From NCBI GenBank assembly GCA_028718745.1, contig JAQULF010000006.1, positions 1 through 51,052 of the forward strand: a stretch of 51,052 nt of DNA, given 5' to 3'. Shown here in pieces: positions 18,688 through 28,640 of the stretch (position 1 is its first letter; every line of letters begins with the position of its first letter). The position numbers were made by a program, and so were the translations under genes. Origin of the DNA: Patescibacteria group bacterium (GTDB lineage Bacteria > Patescibacteriota > JACPGU01). The notes under the pieces were generated by a model. The model searched no databases and was not told where the DNA came from. It saw only the letters and a list, made by a program, of their open reading frames with translations.

Positions 18688-19155
18688 ATGGCAACAAAAG
18701 AGATCAAAGCATCTGATGTACAGGAGATTAGAAGTCAAACCGGTCTTGGTGTCATGGATATTAAGAAAGCATTAGAAGAAGCAAAAGGCGATAAGGAAAA
18801 AGCCTTGAAGATTTTATCAGCTTCCGCCGGCGCAAAAATGGAAAAAAGAGCCGGCCGAGCAACAGGTCAAGGAAAAATCGGCGCTTATGTTCATGGCGAC
18901 GGTAAATCAGCTTGTTTAGTAGAAGTTGATTGCGAAACGGATTTTGTGGCAAAAAATGAAGATTTTAATAATTTTATAAAAGAACTGACTTTGCAGGTTA
19001 TTTCAATGAAGCCAGCCGATGTTGAAGAACTTCTTGCGCAAGATTTTGTGAAGGATCCTTCAAAGACAATTGCCGATATGCTAAAAGAAATTATTGCAAA
19101 AACAGGTGAGAATATTGTAATTAAAAGATTTGTTATATACCAGATTGGTGAATAA
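18688..19155 (+). CDS. tsf: Elongation factor Ts (short form)
   Basis: VQEIRSQTGLGVMDIKKALEEAKGD, LVEVDCETDFVAKNEDF. Confidence 0.95.
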   Translation: MATKEIKASDVQEIRSQTGLGVMDIKKALEEAKGDKEKALKILSASAGAKMEKRAGRATGQGKIGAYVHGDGKSACLVEVDCETDFVAKNEDFNNFIKELTLQVISMKPADVEELLAQDFVKDPSKTIADMLKEIIAKTGENIVIKRFVIYQIGE

Positions 19156-19160
19156 TTGGT

Positions 19161-19193
19161 CTACGAATTACGAATCAGTACGAATATACGAAT
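19161..19193. repeat. Left arm of CTACGAATTACGAAT inverted-repeat family
   Basis: ctacgaattacgaatcagtacgaatatacgaat matches 8836 onward; opposite arm (ttttgtaattcgtag) at 19864..19878. Confidence 0.75.
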
Positions 19194-19198
19194 GGTAT

Positions 19199-19226
19199 TG
19201 TGGGACAGAAGTTTTCTGTTCCCACA
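19199..19226. repeat. REP-like hairpin
   Basis: GTGGGACAGAAgttTTCTGTTCCCAC, intergenic. Confidence 0.7.
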
Positions 19227-19328
19227 ATTGTGTTTTATTTTGGCCGAAAAATAAGCTGTTGCATATTTGAAAAATGATACTATAATTGTTTTCGACCATA
19301 AAAATAATAAATCTGGAGGAAAAACACA

Positions 19329-19871
19329 GTGGTTCCGAAGAAAATATTTTTTACAACCGGAGTTGGAGTTCATAAAGACAAACTGGCTTCTTTTGAGTCA
19401 GCGCTTCGCGAAGCGGGGATTGAGAAATGCAATCTGGTTTATGTTTCCAGTATTTATCCACCGCATTGCGAAATTGTCAGCAAAGAAGACGGTGTTAATC
19501 AATTAAAGGCGGGTCAGATAACATTTTGTGTTATGGCCAGAATGGAAACTAATGAACCGAGCAGATTAATTTCAACTGCGATTGGTTTTGCGCAGCCGGC
19601 CGATGAAAATGTACATGGATATTTATCCGAGCATCATTCTTATGGCGAGACGGCGGAGCAGGCGGGTGAATACGCCGAAGATTTAGCCGCGACAATGTTG
19701 GCAACTACACTGGGTATAGAATTTGATCCTGATTTGGCTTGGGATGAAAGAAAACAAGTTTACGAAGCCTCTGGAAGCATTATCGACACCAAAAACTTTG
19801 CTATATCAGCCGAAGGCGACATCAACGGTCTCTGGACGACAGTGATATCGGCTGCTGTATTCATTTTGTAA
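19329..19871 (+). CDS. Pyruvoyl-dependent arginine decarboxylase
   Basis: [43 protein letters not shown] with Ser-Ser self-cleavage site, [17 protein letters not shown] start after ggagga. Confidence 0.9.
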   Translation: MVPKKIFFTTGVGVHKDKLASFESALREAGIEKCNLVYVSSIYPPHCEIVSKEDGVNQLKAGQITFCVMARMETNEPSRLISTAIGFAQPADENVHGYLSEHHSYGETAEQAGEYAEDLAATMLATTLGIEFDPDLAWDERKQVYEASGSIIDTKNFAISAEGDINGLWTTVISAAVFIL

Positions 19872-19890
19872 TTCGTAGTATAATTGATTT

Positions 19891-20436
19891 ATGGAAAATA
19901 TAATCAAAACCACAAAAGAAAAGTTAGAAAAAGCCAAAGCTTTTTTTGAAGAAGAAATTCGATCCGTCCGAACCGGCAGAGCGAATAGTATTTTGGTGGA
20001 AGATATTAAAATCGATGTTTATGGTTCGTCAATGCGGCTGAAAGATTGCGCTTCCATTACCGTTCCGGATGCGATGAATATCGTTATTTCACCATGGGAC
20101 AAAGGCAATATGAAGGCGATTGAAGACGCGATCCGTAATTCAAATCTTGGGGTTGGCGTGGTAAATAATGGCGAAACTGTTCGCGTTACACTTCCGGAGC
20201 TTTCATCAGAACGAAGAGAGGAAATGAAAAAAATGGTCGCTAAAAAATCCGAAGAAACCAAAATCGCGATGCGCAACATTCGTCGTGAAGCAATTGATGA
20301 GATTAAGAAAAAAGAAAAAGAATTAGGCGAGGATGTGGTTGATCGTGCAGAAAAAGAAATACAGCAGGTTTTAGACAAAGCTATAGGAGAGCTGGAGGTA
20401 ATAGTGGGAAAAAAGAACAAGGAAATAAATGGGTAG
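19891..20436 (+). CDS. frr: Ribosome recycling factor
   Basis: VRTGRANSILVEDIKIDVYGSSMRLKDCASITVPDAMNIVISPWDKG. Confidence 0.96.
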   Translation: MENIIKTTKEKLEKAKAFFEEEIRSVRTGRANSILVEDIKIDVYGSSMRLKDCASITVPDAMNIVISPWDKGNMKAIEDAIRNSNLGVGVVNNGETVRVTLPELSSERREEMKKMVAKKSEETKIAMRNIRREAIDEIKKKEKELGEDVVDRAEKEIQQVLDKAIGELEVIVGKKNKEING

Positions 20437-20536
20437 AGTAATGATTATATGAATAAAGGATTAAATGATTAAAGATAACCAAACTTTTCTAATCATTTAT
20501 TCCTGTATTCATTTATTCATTTTTATTTAATTTTTT

Positions 20537-21619
20537 ATGAATTTTATTATCGCTTGGCTTCCTACAACCATCGTCTTTTTTCTTCTGCTTGGCATATTGG
20601 TTTTTGTGCATGAACTGGGGCATTTTATTGCGGCTAGGCTTTCCGGAATGAAAGTGGAGGAGTTTGCTTTTGGCTTTCCGCCAAAAATTTGGAGCAAGAA
20701 ATACAAGGGGACAAAGTATGCGATTAATCTTTTTCCGATTGGCGGATATGTCAAAATTTTAGGGGAAGACGGGGATAGTAAAGACAAAAATGCTTTTGGC
20801 AGCAAATCCATTCGGGCTCGAATGTTTGTTCTGGTTGCCGGAGTTACCATGAATTTCATTTTAGCCTTTTTAGCTATCATGGTTCTTTTTTGGGTTGGAC
20901 TGCCGCCATTAGTCAGTACGCCGGAAAAATATAATGGCACAGTGATTGAAGGCAGTGGAGGTTTATATATAGAATCGATTAATGCAGATAGTTTGGCGCA
21001 AAAATATGATTTCAAAATAGGGGACACCATAGTTAGTGTTGATGGGGTTAATGTGCCCCGAGTTGGTGATTTACGAGAGCAAGTGGCAAAAAACAAGGGC
21101 GGCAAATTATCCATAGAGTTAAAAAGAGGAAATGATATTTTAAATAAAGAAATTGAAATTGGCGATAATTCAGTACTTGGAGTTGGTTTAATCGAAAAAG
21201 TATTTCATGTTTCTTATTCGTGGTGGAAGGTCCCATATTATGCATTGCTTGAAACAGGCCGCACTCTTTGGGCGGCGGTCGTTGCTATAATCAACTTCTT
21301 TAAAAATCTGATTATTTCTCATGCTGTTCCGGCAGATGTAGTGGGTCCGATTGGATTATTTGGCATTACTTCGGTAGCGCTAAGCCTTGGTTTCGGCTAT
21401 ATTTTGATGCTTTTGATTTTATTAACCATAAATCTCGGCATCATTAACATCTTGCCCTTTCCAGCTCTGGATGGTGGGCGAGTAGTATTTCTGATTGCCG
21501 AAAAAATCCGAGGCAAAAAAGTCGCCGAACATGTCGAGGGGATTATAAATCTGATCGGATTTTGGCTTTTAATTATTCTTATGATTTTAGTTGCGGTGAG
21601 AGATGTGATGAGGCTGTAA
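20537..21619 (+). CDS. rseP: RIP metalloprotease (RseP/site-2 protease family)
   Basis: FVHELGHFIAARLSGMKVEEFAFGFPPKIW, PDZ segment, INILPFPALDGGRVVF. Confidence 0.92.
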   Translation: MNFIIAWLPTTIVFFLLLGILVFVHELGHFIAARLSGMKVEEFAFGFPPKIWSKKYKGTKYAINLFPIGGYVKILGEDGDSKDKNAFGSKSIRARMFVLVAGVTMNFILAFLAIMVLFWVGLPPLVSTPEKYNGTVIEGSGGLYIESINADSLAQKYDFKIGDTIVSVDGVNVPRVGDLREQVAKNKGGKLSIELKRGNDILNKEIEIGDNSVLGVGLIEKVFHVSYSWWKVPYYALLETGRTLWAAVVAIINFFKNLIISHAVPADVVGPIGLFGITSVALSLGFGYILMLLILLTINLGIINILPFPALDGGRVVFLIAEKIRGKKVAEHVEGIINLIGFWLLIILMILVAVRDVMRL

Positions 21620-21634
21620 CCGCCAATGTTCTAA

Positions 21635-22204
21635 ATGCAAAACAAAAATAGAAAATCAATTAGGTTGAAAAAATATAATTATTCCGAACCGGGGGATTAT
21701 TTTGTGACGATCTGTACGAAAGATCGATCATGCATTTTAGGAGATGTTAGAGATGAAAAAATGATCTTAAATGAGATTGGCAATATTGTTGATAGATGTT
21801 TATTAAAAATTACCGAACATTTTTCCAATACAGAATTGGATATATTCCAAATAATGCCTAATCATATTCATTTTATATTGAGAATTCTAGAAGAGGATTT
21901 TATTGTAGGGAACAGGCATGCCTGTTCCTCATCAAAAAGCGATACAAATATCAGGAACAGCCATGGCTGTTCCCTACAAGAAGAAAAACGGCAGTATCAA
22001 AAATTACCTGTTATTGTTGGTTCATTTAAATCATCTGTTACCAGAATTTGTAAACAAAATAATTTATCAATCCAATGGCAGAAATCATACTATGATGAAA
22101 TTATCATAAACGAAAAACATTATTCCGAGGTTTATGACTATATTCTCTCCAATCCCCAAACCTGGGATCGGGACAGGAATAATCCTAAGAACTCTGACAA
22201 ATAA
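21635..22204 (+). mobile_element. REP-associated tyrosine transposase (RAYT), second copy/type
   Basis: YNYSEPGDYFVTICTKDR, IFQIMPNHIHFILRI (HUH), VTRICKQ...WQKSYYDEII. Confidence 0.9.
21905..21977. repeat. Paired REP hairpins inside the second RAYT ORF
   Basis: GTAGGGAACAGGCATGCCTGTTCC - 25 nt - GGAACAGCCATGGCTGTTCCCTAC. Confidence 0.92.
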
Positions 22205-22244
22205 AAAGGATTTTATTTTTTAAATAATTTGTTATAATTTGGAT

Positions 22245-23480
22245 ATGCGGCAAAGCAAACTAGCTACTAAAACTCTCAAAGAAACTCCAAAAGATGCGGA
22301 TAATATATCGGCGGCGCTTTTGATTCGGGCTGGATTTATAGATCGCATCGGTTCAGGTATTTATAGCTATTTACCCTTGGGTTGGAAGATTTTGAAAAAA
22401 ATTGAAGATATTATTCGCGAAGAAATGAACGCTATTGGAGGTCAGGAATTGCTTCTACCAGCGCTTCACCCTAGAGAATATTGGGAGGCCACTGGTAGGG
22501 CTGATCTGGACGCTTGGTATCAAGTAAAATCAAAGCAGGGAAAAGATTTTATCCTCGGCGGTACTCACGAAGAGATCATTGCTCCTGTAGCCAAGAAAAT
22601 GATTTTTTCCTATCGCGACTTGCCAATCTATCTTTATCAAATCCAAACCAAGTTTCGCGATGAAACCAGAGCAAAAGGAGGATTGCTGCGAGGCCGGGAA
22701 TTTTCCATGAAGGATCTTTATTCATTTCATGTGGATCAGGCTGATTTGGACAGTTACTATGAAAAAGCCAAGGAAGCTTATTTCAAGGTTTTTAATCGAT
22801 GCGGTATCGGTAATTTAACGATTTTAACCTATTCTTCCGGTGGCCCTTTCTCCAAGTTTTCGCATGAATTTCAAACGATCACCGAAAGCGGTGAAGACAC
22901 CATTTACCTTTGCAAAAAATGCAATATCGCGATTAACAAAGAAATTATCGATGAGCAAAAAACTTGCCCGCAATGCAACGGAGATGATTTTGAAATAAAA
23001 AAAGCGGTTGAGGTAGGAAATATTTTCAAACTTGGAACTAAATTTTCTGCACCTTTTGAAGTTAATTATTTGGATGAAAAAGGGGAGAAAAAAGATGTTA
23101 TCATGGGTTGTTATGGCATGGGTCCATCGCGAATATTAGGAACAATCATAGAGGTTCATCACGATGCCAAAGGTATGATTTGGCCGGAAGCTATCGCGCC
23201 TTTCCAGGTTCACCTTCTTGCAGTAGGCGAGAGTGAAAATGTTAAAAACAAGGCTGAAGAATTGTATAAAGATTTAATCGCGAAAAATGTCGAAGTTCTT
23301 TTTGATGATCGCGATGAATCGGCCGGAGTTAAGTTCGCGGATTCCGATTTACTTGGTATACCTTATAGAGTTGTGGTAAGCGAGAAGACATTGAAAGAAG
23401 ATGGGGTTGGGTTGAAGAAGAGGAGTGAGGGGGAGGAGAAAATTGTTAAGATTGAAGAATTGATCAATAAATTAAAATAA
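22245..23480 (+). CDS. proS: Prolyl-tRNA synthetase, short form apparently lacking the INS editing domain
   Basis: MRQSKLATKTLKETPKDADNISAALLIRAGFI, FILGGTHEE, MKDLYSFH, MGCYGMGPSRILG; about 411 aa. Confidence 0.93.
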   Translation: MRQSKLATKTLKETPKDADNISAALLIRAGFIDRIGSGIYSYLPLGWKILKKIEDIIREEMNAIGGQELLLPALHPREYWEATGRADLDAWYQVKSKQGKDFILGGTHEEIIAPVAKKMIFSYRDLPIYLYQIQTKFRDETRAKGGLLRGREFSMKDLYSFHVDQADLDSYYEKAKEAYFKVFNRCGIGNLTILTYSSGGPFSKFSHEFQTITESGEDTIYLCKKCNIAINKEIIDEQKTCPQCNGDDFEIKKAVEVGNIFKLGTKFSAPFEVNYLDEKGEKKDVIMGCYGMGPSRILGTIIEVHHDAKGMIWPEAIAPFQVHLLAVGESENVKNKAEELYKDLIAKNVEVLFDDRDESAGVKFADSDLLGIPYRVVVSEKTLKEDGVGLKKRSEGEEKIVKIEELINKLK

Positions 23481-23490
23481 CAGAGAAACC

Positions 23491-23566
23491 GTAGGGGAGC
23501 CCCTATGTGGGCTCCCGAGTTAAAACGATACAAATGCCGGGCGGCCACGCAGGGCCGCCCCTACGA
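23491..23566. repeat. Paired REP hairpins (intergenic)
   Basis: GTAGGGGAGCCCctatgtGGGCTCCC ... GGGCGGCCacgcaGGGCCGCCCCTAC. Confidence 0.85.
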
Positions 23567-23645
23567 AATTCAAGATAAAGGAGGGCCGCCTATTTGGTGC
23601 GCCCTTTTATAATTGAAAAAAATTCAAAGAAAAGAGGCAAAATAA

Positions 23646-24293
23646 ATGGAAAATATATCTTTGCCAGGACCAAAAGAAAGAGCCGCGATTGTGGCCATGT
23701 TTGCGCAAGCGTATAAGTTTTTTCTTGGCAATGATGTTGTCACTCTCGGTCATTGTCAAAGAAGTTCGAGATTCGGAAAGTTTATCTGTGATCTCAACAA
23801 TCTATTCTTTGGTCTACCGCCGGAAGAAGCAGAGTACGCATTGTTTCTCCACGATGTTGGGAAGATGACCACACCAGGGAGAATCATAAGGAGCCGTAAA
23901 GTATTTCCAGAAGGCAGTCCCGAAAGGAACCTGATCAATGAACATCCCAGGAATGGCGCCGATATGATGTGGGATCTACCAGATCCAGTACGAGATCTGG
24001 CATTGTCTCATCACGAACACTGGGATGGAACGGGTTATCCTCTGGGCATCAAGGGGGAGGATATACCGGAAGTGGCTCGAATGATGGCGGTCATAGACGC
24101 TCTTGATGCCATAATGTCCGAAAGGTCGTACAAAAAAGGGGAAACCTTGAGCGAGGCGCTAAAAAGAATCAGGGACGGCGCCGGATCTCAATTTGATCCT
24201 GCTATGGTGACGATGGTTGATAAAACCATACAGGTTGGAGGAGCATTAGCGGATGATCTTTTTCTAAAGTATTATCCGCTTTCTATCAGGTAA
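23646..24293 (+). CDS. HD-GYP-type HD domain phosphohydrolase
   Basis: LFLHDVGKM, HHEHWDGTGYPLGIKGEDIPEVARMMAVIDALDAIMSERSY. Confidence 0.88.
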   Translation: MENISLPGPKERAAIVAMFAQAYKFFLGNDVVTLGHCQRSSRFGKFICDLNNLFFGLPPEEAEYALFLHDVGKMTTPGRIIRSRKVFPEGSPERNLINEHPRNGADMMWDLPDPVRDLALSHHEHWDGTGYPLGIKGEDIPEVARMMAVIDALDAIMSERSYKKGETLSEALKRIRDGAGSQFDPAMVTMVDKTIQVGGALADDLFLKYYPLSIR

Positions 24294-24312
24294 TTAACCG
24301 ATGAGGTATTTC

Positions 24313-24349
24313 AAGAAAGCCGGGGGCAAACTCGGCTTTCTTTTTTTCT
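24313..24349 (+). terminator. Rho-independent terminator
   Basis: AAGAAAGCCGggggcaaactCGGCTTTCTTTTTTTC. Confidence 0.88.
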
Positions 24350-24423
24350 TCATCCAGTAAAATTGACAAAAACACTTCGTTATAGTAAAATTACTAGTAC
24401 TTTTTAGGCGAGGTGTATTTTTT

Positions 24424-25515
24424 ATGGGTAAAACAATTTTTTGGGGCAAAACAATTTGGAAGGGTATTAGAGAATCTAATATCAACATCAGTATTATTAT
24501 TTTATCGTTGGCTGTTTTGATGGCCGATTTTTTATTGCGGGCTGATCCGGTTGGCGGAGCATTCCTCGAAGGGGCTTCTTTTCAAAAAGTAGATACCAAA
24601 AAAGCCGATCTGGTTTTATCTTATCTAACTCAAATCGTTCCTCCTTTTCAAACCGACTCAACCGGTCCGGGATTTCTATCTGAAGGAAATGCTTTTTTGG
24701 CTAAGCCAACCATTACCAATACTATTATTTCCACTCTCGCTCGCGATAGTATTACAACCTACACGATTTCAGAAGGAGAAACTTATTGGACAGTTGCTTA
24801 TAGATTTGAAATAGACATTGACACCTTGCTTTGGGCGAATAACATTTCGGATGTGAATAAGATAGAAGTTGGCAAAAAATTAATCATTTTGCCTACAAAT
24901 GGACTCCTTTACACTACCGCCCCCGGCGATACCGTTGAGGGCGTTTCCAAAGCTTTCAATGTTGCGAAGGACAAAATTATGGCTCAAAACAAACTGACTT
25001 CGAATGTTTTAGCTGCCGATACCCAGTTAGTTTTGCCGGGCGCCAGAAAATATGTGCCAAAACCCTCTACCGCTATTCCAAATTATGCCGGCGATACTTC
25101 TTATTATACCGGCAGTGTTCTAGCCGGTTCGGGAAATTTTGGCTGGCCGATTAATTCCGGCGCCAGATTTTTCAGCCAATACTTCGGCTGGGTTACGAAA
25201 TACTACAAGCATACCGGCATAGATTTGGACTGGAGAAATGGCTCGGATATCATTGCTTCAGATACCGGTACGGTAGTGGCAGCCAGCTATGGCTGGGGCG
25301 GCGGTTATGGAAATCATATTATTATCGATCATGGCAATGGCTACCAAACTCTTTACGCGCATTTATCGAGAATTGATGTTAACTTGGGACAAAATGTCTC
25401 CAGAGGTCAGCATGTTGGCGTAATGGGCTCAACCGGTATTTCAACCGGCACGCATCTTCACTTTGAAGTTCGTCAAAATGGTGTGGCGATTAATCCTTTG
25501 ATCTATGTGCAATAG
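24424..25515 (+). CDS. M23-family peptidase with LysM domains
   Basis: YTISEGETYWTVAYRFEIDIDTLLWANNI LysM; HTGIDLDW, GNHIIIDHGNGYQTLYAHLS, GTHLHFEVR M23 motifs. Confidence 0.93.
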   Translation: MGKTIFWGKTIWKGIRESNINISIIILSLAVLMADFLLRADPVGGAFLEGASFQKVDTKKADLVLSYLTQIVPPFQTDSTGPGFLSEGNAFLAKPTITNTIISTLARDSITTYTISEGETYWTVAYRFEIDIDTLLWANNISDVNKIEVGKKLIILPTNGLLYTTAPGDTVEGVSKAFNVAKDKIMAQNKLTSNVLAADTQLVLPGARKYVPKPSTAIPNYAGDTSYYTGSVLAGSGNFGWPINSGARFFSQYFGWVTKYYKHTGIDLDWRNGSDIIASDTGTVVAASYGWGGGYGNHIIIDHGNGYQTLYAHLSRIDVNLGQNVSRGQHVGVMGSTGISTGTHLHFEVRQNGVAINPLIYVQ

Positions 25516-25626
25516 GCTAGTAAAGAATTAAAGCTATTAAGGAATTAAGGCTGATTTTTTAGTGCTTGACTAAATGTTTTGAGATAGTATTATTAAAACA
25601 AGACCTATTACTAAAACCAAAACAAA

Positions 25627-27498
25627 ATGCCTTTTTTGGATACAATCAGGGTAAAAGCGGAAAAAAAAGTTGATGAAGCCAAGGCAAAAGTGGGAGAGAA
25701 AATTGGCGAAGCTCAAGAGTATGTCGAAAGTTTACCCGATATTATAGAGAATAAAATTGAAAGAGATCTCCTCTTAACCCAAAGAAAATGGGTTGATAAA
25801 ACTGTCTTTTGGGGCAACAATGTTGTTAATAATTTTAGATTAAATAGATCCGAGAAAATTATTGGTAAAACGCAAGGCAGAATAGACGGTCTAGATAATG
25901 ATATCGAAATGGCTCGCAGAGGGTTGGATTCCGAGTTAAAAATTCTACAAAGACAAAAAGAAAGAGCCGAAAGCAGAAATCGCCCCACTGATTTGATCGA
26001 TCAAAGAATAGCCGATAGGCAGCAAATAAATCAAAAAAGAATAGATGCTCTAGGATCAAAAAGAAAAGGGCTATTGGGTGTAAGAGGACAACAGGAAGGA
26101 TCCAAAGATTCTTTTGAACGAACCAAAAATAGCATAACGGAGGAGATGAATGAAAAAATAAATAAGGATATTGCCCTGATTGAAAATCAGTTTAATTTCA
26201 AGGGATTGAAATACAGAGAATCTATTTTGGATGAAGAATTGGTAAAAATGAATGCGGATGTGACCGAAATTCAAAAAACAAGAGATGAAATATCGGCTGA
26301 CGCCGCAGAAATGGGATATAGTGGATCGGAGCTTCGACGGGCGCTCAAAAGCCTCGATATTGAGTTAAAAAATGCCGCCAGAGACAGAGACCGAGTCTCT
26401 AAAGAACTATTTACTATTAGGAAAAGAATTGCCAGTGTCGAAGATAAAAAAGCCGGCTGGGAAAATCTGCGCGTAGCTCTTGGAGTTAATAAAGAAGAGA
26501 TTCCAAAAGATCGCGCCATTGAGATTGAGTTGATGAAAAGCAGAAGCGAAAAGGAACAGTTGGATTACTTGAATCAGAAAGGCTTTCTGCAAAGTTTTAT
26601 AGAAAAACAGTCTCCCGATTCTTATAGTCTTGATCCAGCCGCTTTTGGGGAGTTTTTCCGCAATATGCGCGACAATGAGGGATTTGACAAACTAGATCCG
26701 CAAGTACTTAGAAGTATGGCTGGGAAATTGCTGTTAGGAAAAAGAAAAAAAGAAAAAGAAGAAAAACTCTTAACTTCCAATGAAGCGGAAAAAGTACAAT
26801 CTTTAGGAAATGAAGGAGAGGCTCTGTGGGATTATTCTTTCAAAGAAATTTCCGAAACAATAAATGATCCGGATCTGATATTAAATTTTGTTGCCTCTGA
26901 TATTAGAGATGATATTTTGCAAGCTATTTTAAATGATCCCAATAGTTTGAGAAAGACATTGAGTGATGTGGGATATTCTTTTACCGATGAGCAATATGTT
27001 AAGCACAAGAAAGATTTTGTCAGAGTTTTACAGGAGAAAGCTAAGGAAAGATTTGCCAAGATTGTTAAAGATTTTCCAAAAAACAAGCAAAACGAATTTA
27101 TAAAAGATACCGACCATAAAGCCCTGATCAATGATCTGGTCGGTGAAAATTATGTTTTATCCGATGCGGAAATTAATAGCTTCTTGGATCAGTATGGTTT
27201 TGACAAGATCAGAAGCGGAGATGTGGATGGGTATCTATCTGAAAACTTAAAAACATCGATCGAGGCTTTGGATGCCGACGGACAATTACAGATCCTAAGA
27301 AGCGATAAAAATCTAAAAAAGTTGCTGCAAAAATTCGGTTATAATAAAAGGACTAGGGGAAAGCTCGACAAAATGGAACCCGCCAGTTTTACCGCGTTTC
27401 ACAATTTCTTAAAAGAACTAGGTTTTAATCAATTAAGTAATACTCCTGCTAATCCATTTCAAACCATAGTTAATCAATATATAGCGCGTAATCCATAA
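25627..27498 (+). CDS. Large coiled-coil hypothetical protein (623 aa)
   Basis: Long intact ORF rich in charged heptad-like sequence. Confidence 0.7.
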   Translation: MPFLDTIRVKAEKKVDEAKAKVGEKIGEAQEYVESLPDIIENKIERDLLLTQRKWVDKTVFWGNNVVNNFRLNRSEKIIGKTQGRIDGLDNDIEMARRGLDSELKILQRQKERAESRNRPTDLIDQRIADRQQINQKRIDALGSKRKGLLGVRGQQEGSKDSFERTKNSITEEMNEKINKDIALIENQFNFKGLKYRESILDEELVKMNADVTEIQKTRDEISADAAEMGYSGSELRRALKSLDIELKNAARDRDRVSKELFTIRKRIASVEDKKAGWENLRVALGVNKEEIPKDRAIEIELMKSRSEKEQLDYLNQKGFLQSFIEKQSPDSYSLDPAAFGEFFRNMRDNEGFDKLDPQVLRSMAGKLLLGKRKKEKEEKLLTSNEAEKVQSLGNEGEALWDYSFKEISETINDPDLILNFVASDIRDDILQAILNDPNSLRKTLSDVGYSFTDEQYVKHKKDFVRVLQEKAKERFAKIVKDFPKNKQNEFIKDTDHKALINDLVGENYVLSDAEINSFLDQYGFDKIRSGDVDGYLSENLKTSIEALDADGQLQILRSDKNLKKLLQKFGYNKRTRGKLDKMEPASFTAFHNFLKELGFNQLSNTPANPFQTIVNQYIARNP

Positions 27499-27502
27499 TA
27501 AT

Positions 27503-27850
27503 ATGACAGACCAATCAACTGACGAAGAAAAAAATGATCAAGCAAGCGCCGGAGAACAAGAGCTGACAAAAAAAGCTCAAGCGCTAGCGGACGAGTTAAG
27601 AGAAAAAAACGAAGCATTTAATAAAAAATGCGGTACTTTGGTGTATGAATTAAACAGAGATTTGGATAAAGCCAACTTATTTTTGGATGAAAAAGAAAAA
27701 GAGTTTGAAGTATTTGAGGGAGAAAAGAAAAAAGAATTAAAAGAGGCTGAAGAAAAATATGACATTCCTTTGAGCGATTCCGAAAAAGAAGCTTATGATC
27801 TGGAAGATGAAGCGGTTGAAGAGGCTCCGGTCGCAGAAGAAGCTGTTTAA
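27503..27850 (+). CDS. Small acidic coiled-coil protein
   Basis: ORF directly following the 623-aa gene, followed by a terminator. Confidence 0.6.
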   Translation: MTDQSTDEEKNDQASAGEQELTKKAQALADELREKNEAFNKKCGTLVYELNRDLDKANLFLDEKEKEFEVFEGEKKKELKEAEEKYDIPLSDSEKEAYDLEDEAVEEAPVAEEAV

Positions 27851-27877
27851 TGATTTTGCGCTTATAAAAAAATTCAA

Positions 27878-27906
27878 GCCGCCCGGGTAAACCGGGCGGC
27901 TTTGTT
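27878..27906 (+). terminator. Rho-independent terminator
   Basis: GCCGCCCGGgtaaaCCGGGCGGCTTTGTT. Confidence 0.88.
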
Positions 27907-27931
27907 GTGCATGTTGCGTAAAGCGTGATGG

Positions 27932-28366
27932 TCAGGCGCTTAGACAGTTGATTAGCGCGCCTACAGTTCTTTTTTCCGGAGAAGCGATGAGTGGCAGCGG
28001 AAAGCTTGCTTGACATTGACTGTCGCTGCATACCAAAGCCTCTATACCCACCGGTAGTTTTTCGATTGTCATAACCCCTTTGTTTCGGCAACGGTGCAGA
28101 ATGATGATGTTCTCCCTCGTCACGGGCGTAATCAATCCTTCTCTGACGGAGGCTTGTAGTATTGGGAATATGATTTCTATCATGTCCCCTGTGATTTTTG
28201 TAAGCAGGAAACTTCTGACTCCGCTTTCGGTGGCATCGACCCTGATTTTTCTCTCGATATCTTCCATATCTTCCATCTCGGCGACGCAGAGATCGCAGAA
28301 GCCATCCTCGGTCAGCTCAAGTGGAAGGAAAGGTTTCCCGCATCCGCGACATTCTTCATTCTTCAT
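27932..28366 (-). CDS. Zinc-knuckle hypothetical protein (144 aa)
   Basis: MKNEECRGCGKPF...GFCDLCVAEM Cys4 N-terminus. Confidence 0.6.
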   Translation of the reverse strand: MKNEECRGCGKPFLPLELTEDGFCDLCVAEMEDMEDIERKIRVDATESGVRSFLLTKITGDMIEIIFPILQASVREGLITPVTRENIIILHRCRNKGVMTIEKLPVGIEALVCSDSQCQASFPLPLIASPEKRTVGALINCLSA

Positions 28367-28560
28367 CCTTTTCTCGCTTTCCGTCCGGTGGATGCCGGAC
28401 TAGTGTATTTTTTGATCCTTTTCTCTCTTTGAAATTGGTTGTTAATGCGCGAAATGTGTGATAACTAACTTAATATAATTGTAGCATAAAGGGAGGAGAT
28501 TGTCAATAACTTAGTTAGTTGAGCCATAATTTAAGTTGGAAAGCTGATCTTAACCAAAAA

Positions 28561-28591
28561 CAAAAGCGCCCCAGTTAAGTGGCGCTTCTTT
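28561..28591 (-). terminator. Rho-independent terminator (minus strand)
   Basis: On minus: AAGCGCCACTTAACTGGGGCGCTTTTGTTT. Confidence 0.75.
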
Positions 28592-28640
28592 GATTCGCTT
28601 TCGCGTTTGCCCCTGTGGAGCGGTAATGATGTGGCGGATG

